Shown here: in pieces, positions 4,868 to 5,123 of the stretch
How the letters are laid out: each line of letters starts with the position of its first letter
Numbering within the stretch: position 1 is the stretch's first letter
Source of the DNA: Thermoplasmata archaeon
GTDB lineage: Archaea; Thermoplasmatota; Thermoplasmata; Lutacidiplasmatales; UBA184
Length of the DNA: 5,123 nt
Assembly: GCA_021798415.1 (NCBI GenBank)
Contig: JAJZGO010000080.1
Coordinates: 1,703-6,825 of the forward strand
Direction: 5' to 3'
Notes under the pieces: model-generated
Databases searched by the model: none
The model's input: the letters and a program-made list of their open reading frames with translations, nothing else
What the model was told of the DNA's origin: nothing
Translations under genes and position numbers: made by a program

Positions 4868-5123
4868 GTGGAGTACAGCGCGTGGGCTCCGCAGTACTCG
4901 CGCATCCGCGAGGAGTTCGGCTTCCCTTTCGAGCGCGAAGAGGAGGCGGCCCGCCTCCTCGAGTCCCTGTTGCCTGCGTCCGCACGGACGGACCCGCTCC
5001 GGCGGCTCCGTCCGCTCTTCGCGGGCCGTGAGGTGATCGTGGTGGGGCTCGCGCCGTCGGCCGGCCCGCCGCCGCTCTGGCGCCGGCCGGCCCGGGCACG
5101 GCCGCCGGCCCTCGTCTGCGCGG
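4868..5123 (+). CDS. mptE: MptE-like 6-hydroxymethylpterin diphosphokinase, N-terminal part
   Basis: The family member MptE transfers diphosphate from ATP to 6-hydroxymethyl-7,8-dihydropterin in archaeal tetrahydromethanopterin or folate synthesis. Only the first 85 codons are present; the frame is open at the window end. The start resembles the DUF115/MptE family: EYSAWAPQYSRIREEFGF, then a helical EREEEAARLLESLL, then GREVIVVGLAPSAG (52-65), matching the nucleotide-binding loop usually written GK-x-V-VVGAGPS. The closing LVCA fits the strand that normally precedes a conserved ADG. The loop has A in place of the usual G before PS, and a Pro/Arg-rich stretch (66-80) follows. GTG at 4868 is the only start in the frame after the stop at 4838. 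No Shine-Dalgarno is visible, in keeping with a leaderless mRNA. The family call is good, the exact enzyme less sure. Confidence 0.72.
   Translation, partial: MEYSAWAPQYSRIREEFGFPFEREEEAARLLESLLPASARTDPLRRLRPLFAGREVIVVGLAPSAGPPPLWRRPARARPPALVCA

Noticed and set aside
4845..5099. Minus-strand frame opposite the mptE-like gene
   Set aside because: Low-complexity Ala/Arg/Pro translation without motifs, opposite a frame with family motifs.
5032..5110. CCGGCC-rich repeats as a possible regulatory or structural element
   Set aside because: They lie inside the mptE-like frame and reflect Pro/Arg/Ala codons in GC-rich DNA; no regular period or spacing.

Overview
The window looks like a piece of a GC-rich archaeal chromosome. 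The strongest sign is the minus-strand gene string ftsZ - secE - spt5 - rpl11, a classic euryarchaeal arrangement. Archaeal-type SecE/Sec61-gamma, Spt5 and uL11, TATA-like promoter elements and a divergent MptE-like gene (archaeal pterin pathway) agree with this. A GC-rich member of the Thermoplasmatota or a related euryarchaeal lineage is my best guess, but the lineage is inferred and cannot be proven from this window.

Layout, left to right. Positions 1-991 are the right-hand part of an insertion sequence: an IS6/IS240-like DDE transposase on the + strand, cut at its 5' end by the window edge, followed by a candidate right terminal repeat. Positions 992-1055 hold a short AT-rich promoter with a perfect 7-bp inverted repeat over the TATA element. 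It drives an Hsp20 small heat-shock protein (1056-1544), followed by a hairpin and T-run terminator. From 1651 to 4801 all genes lie on the minus strand and form one compact operon, read from right to left: ftsZ, secE, spt5, rpl11 and a small unrecognised protein. Gaps in it are 9 and 22 nt, and the last two junctions overlap. At 4835-4842 a TATA-like element sits between ftsZ and a divergent, leaderless-looking gene (4868 to the window end) that resembles MptE-type 6-hydroxymethylpterin diphosphokinase.

The operon joins the cell-division ring (FtsZ), the protein-export channel (SecE), transcription elongation (Spt5) and the ribosomal stalk base (uL11), so it is a growth-linked housekeeping unit. 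Its unusual points are a roughly 180-residue N-terminal extension on Spt5 that looks like a beta-sandwich domain, a uL11 whose proline-rich loop has lost all four of its usual prolines, and a small basic-tailed protein coupled to uL11 by an ATGA overlap. I do not see a CRISPR array, a tRNA or rRNA gene, or a defence system.
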